Shown here in pieces: positions 60,234 through 64,000 of a stretch of 64,000 bases of DNA (positions are counted from its first letter, which is position 1; each line of letters starts with the position of its first letter). Both the position numbers and the translations under genes were made by a program. Below the pieces are notes generated by a model. It was not told the DNA's origin, did no database searches, and saw only the letters and a program-made list of their open reading frames with translations. The DNA is from a virus. Location: IMG/VR virus record IMGVR_UViG_3300036780_000414, positions 18,796 to 82,795 of that record; one strand, given 5' to 3'.

Positions 60234-60595
60234 GCGAGACGGCCGGGGGACTGCCTGGGGAGCGGGGAACTGCTAATCCCCCGGCCAATGACGACATTAG
60301 CCCGCACATGTGGGCGCGGCTAGTAGCCTGGCTGTCCTCAGTACGGCTGTTTGCGCTCACCCGCCACAGGCATGCGCTCGTGCCCGTCAAGGTCACCAAC
60401 CCGCCAGCGGGGATGAGCGCGCTGCTCGGCGGCACGCCCCCGCCGGTCGGGACGATCGTGCTGCTGCGCTGCGACTGCGGGCAAGGCACCGGCCACCTCG
60501 CGGAGATCATGCTGCGCGGCCGGTACACGCTGCCGCAGGTGCAGGGGCTCCCGTCGTGGGCTGAGGAGCCGGCCACGGAGGAACAGGCCGCTTAA
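60230..60595 (+). CDS. hypothetical protein, 121 aa
   Basis: GTG 60230. RLVAWLSSVRLFALTRHRHALV, then VGTIVLLRCDCGQGTGHLA with a CxC. A CACATGTG near 60306 lies inside this coding sequence. Unknown. Confidence 0.55.
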   Translation: MSETAGGLPGERGTANPPANDDISPHMWARLVAWLSSVRLFALTRHRHALVPVKVTNPPAGMSALLGGTPPPVGTIVLLRCDCGQGTGHLAEIMLRGRYTLPQVQGLPSWAEEPATEEQAA

Positions 60596-60677
60596 CCCGA
60601 TGCCCGTGGCGCGTGAGGCATAGCATTCAGCCTGACACGCGGCTGGCGGAAGGTACCGGGCTGATGGACGATAGCGG

Positions 60678-61001
60678 GTGAGTGACGCCGTTGTCGTGGC
60701 GGTGCTCGGTGCCATCGCCTCCGGGTTCGGCGGGGCTGGCTTCTGGGCCTGGCTCCAGGCCCGCCGCACCAGCAGCGGCCAGGTCATCACAACCCCTGCG
60801 GAGATACTGTGGCAGCAGATGCAGCAGCTCCTAACGTCTACCCAGGAGCGGGCCGACAAGGCCGAGGCGCAGCGCGACAAGCTAATCGAGCAGCGGGACA
60901 AGCTGCTGGAGGGCTACACGGAAACCTCCGCGACGCTGGCCTCTATCAACTTGTCGCTACAGAGATTGCTCGAACTGGCCCCGCCCCAGGGCCGTCCTTG
61001 A
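60678..61001 (+). CDS. membrane-anchored coiled-coil protein, 107 aa
   Basis: GTG 60678. VVAVLGAIASGFGGAGFWAWL is one membrane helix; then ILWQQMQQLLTSTQERADKA and KLIEQRDKLLEGY form a long coiled coil. Such layout is seen in phage accessory lysis (spanin-like) or packaging proteins. Unknown role. Confidence 0.6.
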   Translation: MSDAVVVAVLGAIASGFGGAGFWAWLQARRTSSGQVITTPAEILWQQMQQLLTSTQERADKAEAQRDKLIEQRDKLLEGYTETSATLASINLSLQRLLELAPPQGRP

Positions 61002-61264
61002 GCCTCAACCTCCTGCGCCGGCTGGTGGCACTGTTCAGCCCCGGCCCCGCACCACCCACCAGCAGTCCCGCCGCGCCCGGCGCTGACATCGACATCAGCG
61101 TGGACGAAGCCATCCAGCGCCTTCGGGTCATGTCCGGTGAGCTTGCCCGGACAGCGGACCTGTTCGAGGCGCGTGTGCGACAGCGGAGGAACACAGGTGA
61201 CCAGCCCGTCATCCCCGGAGAACCCGGACGCGGACCTGGCGAAGACAGCCAGGGACCTGACTGA
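60998..61264 (+). CDS. small helical protein, 88 aa
   Basis: TTG 60998 in a TTGA overlap. Hydrophobic start (LSLNLLRRLVALF), Pro/Ala linker, then VDEAIQRLRVMSGELARTADL. Possibly a coiled-coil partner of the previous protein. Confidence 0.5.
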   Translation: MSLNLLRRLVALFSPGPAPPTSSPAAPGADIDISVDEAIQRLRVMSGELARTADLFEARVRQRRNTGDQPVIPGEPGRGPGEDSQGPD

Positions 61265-61649
61265 CTCCGTCCAGGCGACGAACGCCAAGCTGGACAACGT
61301 GATCAAGTGGCGGCGCCGGTTCGTGCTCGCGACGGTCACCGGGAGCCTGGTATTCGCGGGGGCGATCGCCGGCGTCGTGATCCTCCTCGGCTCCCTGCAC
61401 GGCACCCAGGGCCGCCTTGAGTCGGTGGTGGACTGCAACAACGACCGCTCCCGCCAGTTCGTCAACGCGGTCGCAGTGCGGTCGCAGATCAGCGCGGAGC
61501 AGAACACCGCCCTGGAGAAGCTGCTCGCCCAGGTGCTCCACGTCACCTCCGCGCCCGCGTTCACCGCAGACATCAACGCGTACATCGGCGCGGCGAACCG
61601 GCTTGCCCAGCACCCGGTACCCGCCTACCCTGCGAACGCATGCAAGTAA
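61197..61649 (+). CDS. membrane protein with extracytoplasmic domain, 150 aa
   Basis: GTG 61197. Residues about 41-66 (FVLATVTGSLVFAGAIAGVVIL) form a single helix; the rest is an N-in/C-out helical domain (RSQISAEQNTALEKLLAQVL). Coiled-coil-like. Unknown; next to two more membrane genes. Confidence 0.6.
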   Translation: MTSPSSPENPDADLAKTARDLTDSVQATNAKLDNVIKWRRRFVLATVTGSLVFAGAIAGVVILLGSLHGTQGRLESVVDCNNDRSRQFVNAVAVRSQISAEQNTALEKLLAQVLHVTSAPAFTADINAYIGAANRLAQHPVPAYPANACK

Positions 61650-61915
61650 TCCAGGTGCCGGCGGACGCCCGCCTGGCGGTGCTGGTCACCGCCAGCGGGT
61701 TCCTCGGCGCGGGCCTCATCCTGCTGTGGGCCTATTTCAGCGGCACAGGCAGCCACAGGTCACCGCGAGCCCCCAGACTGCACCATCACGACCCTCCCGC
61801 GCCCCGGCGCGCCAGGCTCGAATCGGCGCTCCTCACCGGGGAGCTGCCACCGGGCGCTGACTACCCGACTCAGCCGCTGACGGCACACGACACCAGGGAG
61901 ATGAAGCGACCGTGA
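61640..61915 (+). CDS. small membrane protein, 91 aa
   Basis: One helix (AVLVTASGFLGAGLILLWAYF), then a His/Pro/Arg-rich tail (HRSPRAPRLHHHDPPAPRR). ATG 61640 overlaps the previous stop. Unknown. Confidence 0.6.
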   Translation: MQVIQVPADARLAVLVTASGFLGAGLILLWAYFSGTGSHRSPRAPRLHHHDPPAPRRARLESALLTGELPPGADYPTQPLTAHDTREMKRP

Positions 61916-62178
61916 TCCTCCCGCCCAGGCGCGGCGGCACCTACCTGTACTGCCCGGCCTGCCCCCGCTGGCGCACGCGGACCCTGCGCCAGTACGCCCG
62001 CCACTGGGAACGCCGGCACCACTTCCACCACGCAGCCCGGATCATCGCGGGGGCAGGCGAGGTCTACGTAGCCGCCTGCGGGACTCAGCTGCACCAGCCC
62101 GGCTGGGTGGAGCTCGGCTACACCCCCGGATACGGCATCAGCTTCCCGCCCCTCACGGCGCAGCGTGCGGGAGGATAA
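61912..62178 (+). CDS. C2H2-type zinc-finger-like protein, 88 aa
   Basis: GTG 61912. TYLYCPACPRWRTRTLRQYA then HWERRHHFHH has CxxC followed by His/His, a single zinc finger with an Arg-rich face. Possible DNA or RNA binder near the terminase. Confidence 0.6.
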   Translation: MILPPRRGGTYLYCPACPRWRTRTLRQYARHWERRHHFHHAARIIAGAGEVYVAACGTQLHQPGWVELGYTPGYGISFPPLTAQRAGG

Positions 62179-62184
62179 GACCCG

Positions 62185-62547
62185 GTGACCGATGACCAGG
62201 CTGCAACCGAGAAGCCCAGCAAGGTCAAGCTAGCCGAAGCCCTCGCGGAAGTACCGGGCATGCCACCGGCGATGCTCGCCCGCGCCGCCGGCGGCTACTA
62301 CCACGATTACGAGTCACCGCTGGCAATGCCCGAGGTCCAGCTGGTCCGCGACCTGCGCGACATGGCCGAGCTGCCGGCCACCGGCCCGAAAGCCAGGGCG
62401 GCCCTGCGCGCTATCGCGCACCGCGTCATGGAAGGCGACTTCGACGCCACTAAGGCAGAATCAGACGCGTGGGCGGCATCGGCGGAAGGGCAGGAAGTCA
62501 TGCGCGAGTTCATGAGCGGCATCGGCAAGAAGCGCCGCCGTGGCTGA
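62185..62547 (+). CDS. hypothetical protein, 120 aa
   Basis: GTG 62185. Helical: VKLAEALAEVPGMPPAMLAR, VQLVRDLRDMAELPATGP, basic C-terminus (KKRRRG). Sits in the terminase region; unknown. Confidence 0.6.
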   Translation: MTDDQAATEKPSKVKLAEALAEVPGMPPAMLARAAGGYYHDYESPLAMPEVQLVRDLRDMAELPATGPKARAALRAIAHRVMEGDFDATKAESDAWAASAEGQEVMREFMSGIGKKRRRG

Positions 62548-62737
62548 GCCAGAGGCCGTGTCCTGGCCTGACGGTGAACCTGTCACCCCGTGGGCCGACC
62601 CGTGGCATGACGTGATGGGTGACATCCGGCGGGTAATGAGCGGGCCGATGACAGGTAACCCGCTGCTCGACGAGGCAGCCGGCCGTCAGCGCGAGTTCTG
62701 GCTGACTGACGCAGGCGGCGAAGAGGACGATGGCTGA
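62540..62737 (+). CDS. small acidic protein, 65 aa
   Basis: GTG 62540. Trp/Pro/Asp-rich (WPDGEPVTPWADPWHDVM) and helical middle. Immediately before the terminase-like gene. Unknown. Confidence 0.55.
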   Translation: MAEPEAVSWPDGEPVTPWADPWHDVMGDIRRVMSGPMTGNPLLDEAAGRQREFWLTDAGGEEDDG

Positions 62738-63647
62738 CCTTGACCCTCCCGGCTACCTCAACGACCGGCAGCGCGCCCTCTGGGTCGCGACCGTGCAGCA
62801 GCTCCTGGCCGCCGGGTCCACCGCACGCGTCAACCCGGATGCGCTCCTCGCGTACGTGTCCGCAGTCGCCACCCATGAGCGGGCCACTGCGCTCCTCAAC
62901 CAGACCGACATCCTCGTTCAGCGGGACGGCAAGCCGGTCGCTAACCCGGCCCTCGAAGTGCAGCGCACCGCCGCAGCGACCATCGCCCGTTTCACCAGGC
63001 AGTTCGGCCTCAACCGGCCCGCCCCCATGCAACCGCCAACCCCCGTCCAGCGCGGACGCTGGTGCGAGGAGCACAAACGGTGGGAGTGCACCAAGAACCG
63101 CAAGCGCGGCGGCATCTGCCACTCCCCCGCCGTCCTCGGCTACGAAGCCTGCCGGATGCACGTCGGGAAGAACGTGGGCAGCGACCCGGTGCACATCCTC
63201 GCGATCGAGCAGCAGCGGAACCCGCTCGCTGGTGAGCCGCTGGACATCGGCCCGGCTGAGGCGCTGCTGTGGCGGGTCCGTGTCCTGGCGGGTGAGGTCT
63301 CCCGGCTGGACATGACGATCGCCGGGCTGGAGCAGGACGAGCTGGTGTTCGGCGTCACCCGTGAGGAGGTGTCGGAGACGGCGGACGGGCCGATGACGAA
63401 GGTGACCAGTGAGGCGCGGCTGAACATGTGGCTGGTCCTGCGGGCGCAGCGGGAACGCGCGTTGCAGGACGCGTGCGAGGCTGCTTTGCGGGCGAACATC
63501 GAGGAGCGGCTGGTGCGGCTGGCTGAGCAGCAGGGCGCGGCGATCCACCGTCTGCTGCTGACCGTCCTCGGTGACTTCGGCATCGCGCAGGACGACCCGC
63601 GCATCGCGCAGGTGATCCCGATGCGGCTGCGGGAGCTGACCGCGTGA
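62730..63647 (+). CDS. terminase small subunit-like protein
   Basis: 305 residues, ATG 62730. N-terminal helices (YLNDRQRALWVATVQQL), RAKRG-like basic region RGRWCEEHKRWECTKNRKRGG and CRMHVG, echoing the 'CxxHGGxxP' of actinophage small terminases; then VRVLAGEVSRLDMTIAGLEQ and a long coiled coil. Recognises packaging sites in that family. No ATPase or nuclease motif, so it is not the large subunit. Confidence 0.6.
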   Translation: MADLDPPGYLNDRQRALWVATVQQLLAAGSTARVNPDALLAYVSAVATHERATALLNQTDILVQRDGKPVANPALEVQRTAAATIARFTRQFGLNRPAPMQPPTPVQRGRWCEEHKRWECTKNRKRGGICHSPAVLGYEACRMHVGKNVGSDPVHILAIEQQRNPLAGEPLDIGPAEALLWRVRVLAGEVSRLDMTIAGLEQDELVFGVTREEVSETADGPMTKVTSEARLNMWLVLRAQRERALQDACEAALRANIEERLVRLAEQQGAAIHRLLLTVLGDFGIAQDDPRIAQVIPMRLRELTA

Positions 63648-63700
63648 GCAGCGCCGCGCCTACACCAGCGACATGAGCTGACCGCGCTACCCTGGCAGGC

Positions 63701-64000
63701 ATGGCGATCAGACCAGCCAAGAACCCCGTCCCGCGCCTCAGCGCCGGCCAGTCGTTCCCCCGCGTGGAGCTGCCGCCGTTCGAGCCGCTCCAGCGTGAAG
63801 ACGTGACGCTCGCCACCCCGGCCGTCATCCTGCAAGGTGAGCGGGACGCGGCCTACCGGGTGATCAACGCGCTGGTACGCAGGTACGCGGGCGGCTCAGC
63901 GTTCCTCGACGCAGGCGCCGCTGACGTGGAGCAGCCGGTGGTGACAGTGGAGCTCATGCGCGACGCGGACGGCTTCACGATCACTACCCGGCCGCTGTGA
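63701..64000 (+). CDS. hypothetical protein, 99 aa
   Basis: ATG 63701, stop TGA ending exactly at the window edge. FEPLQREDVTLATPAVILQG, RDAAYRVINALVRRY, then beta strands (VVTVELMRDADGFTIT). Follows the terminase-like gene; unknown. Confidence 0.6.
   Translation: MAIRPAKNPVPRLSAGQSFPRVELPPFEPLQREDVTLATPAVILQGERDAAYRVINALVRRYAGGSAFLDAGAADVEQPVVTVELMRDADGFTITTRPL

Noticed and set aside
60301-60325. CACATGTG inside gene 60230-60595 as a promoter
   Set aside because: Within coding sequence; spacing and -10 (CTAGTA) are poor, and no operon boundary is near.
1-64000. CRISPR array or tRNA genes
   Set aside because: No regularly spaced identical repeats, and no cloverleaf with a recognisable T-loop noticed by eye; a tRNA scan would be needed to exclude tRNAs.

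Overview
The window is a high-G+C stretch of a tailed double-stranded DNA phage that infects an actinobacterium, probably Streptomyces or a relative. The reasons are the dense, overlapping gene packing (ATGA, GTGA and TGATG junctions throughout), the tail, lysis and terminase-type genes, and several protein families that are commonest in Streptomyces and its phages (DUF397, DUF2637, DUF6221-like, DUF6283-like). I see no integrase, repressor, CRISPR array or obvious tRNA. Tail genes open the window and a small-terminase-like gene closes it, so the head and remaining tail genes presumably lie outside, and the coordinates look like a cut through a circular or permuted map (inference).

Layout. 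(1) 1-4165, plus strand: the end of the tail module, then a GH25 endolysin with a C-terminal FN3-like domain, a tiny zinc protein and a holin, closed by a 12-bp-stem terminator shared with the convergent operon. (2) 4255-41190, minus strand: about 75 mostly small genes of unknown function, many with CxxC zinc motifs, in several transcription units. Recognisable members are a DUF2637/SpdB-like membrane protein, a HerA/FtsK-like ATPase with two C-terminal winged-helix repeats, a ribbon-helix-helix protein, two HNH-type proteins, a RecT annealing protein and a YqaJ-type exonuclease. One plus-strand island (18402-19560) holds a secreted lectin-like cargo gene with its own promoter and terminator. 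(3) 41191-41628: the divergent control region. (4) 41629-46962, plus: replication and DNA metabolism (initiator-like protein with an embedded origin-like inverted repeat, DnaB-type helicase, RuvC-like nuclease, adenine methyltransferase), then a papain-like protease. (5) 46984-48458: a DUF932 gene with its own promoter and double terminator. (6) 48503-55751: small genes leading into a tightly coupled operon of ParB-like protein, CmcI-like methyltransferase, two tandem DpdA-like transglycosylases, QueC, QueD, QueE and FolE. (7) 55784-64000: small soluble and membrane proteins and the small-terminase-like protein.

The central biology is a complete GTP-to-preQ0 route (FolE, QueD, QueE, QueC) beside two intact-looking DpdA paralogues. 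The phage therefore very probably replaces some guanines in its own DNA with a 7-deazaguanine, a known anti-restriction strategy. The tandem pair of transglycosylases and the co-transcribed methyltransferase and ParB-like genes are the less familiar part.

Two further DNA-level signals are not explained by protein function. A palindromic CACATGTG element sits at a fixed distance upstream of -10-like hexamers at most transcription-unit heads, which looks like a phage-wide promoter/operator family. Separately, 21 copies of GTCGCA/TGCGAC are packed into the DUF2637 gene, in several reading frames and with rare codons. This looks like a protein-recognition array and may be linked to the HerA/FtsK-like translocase.
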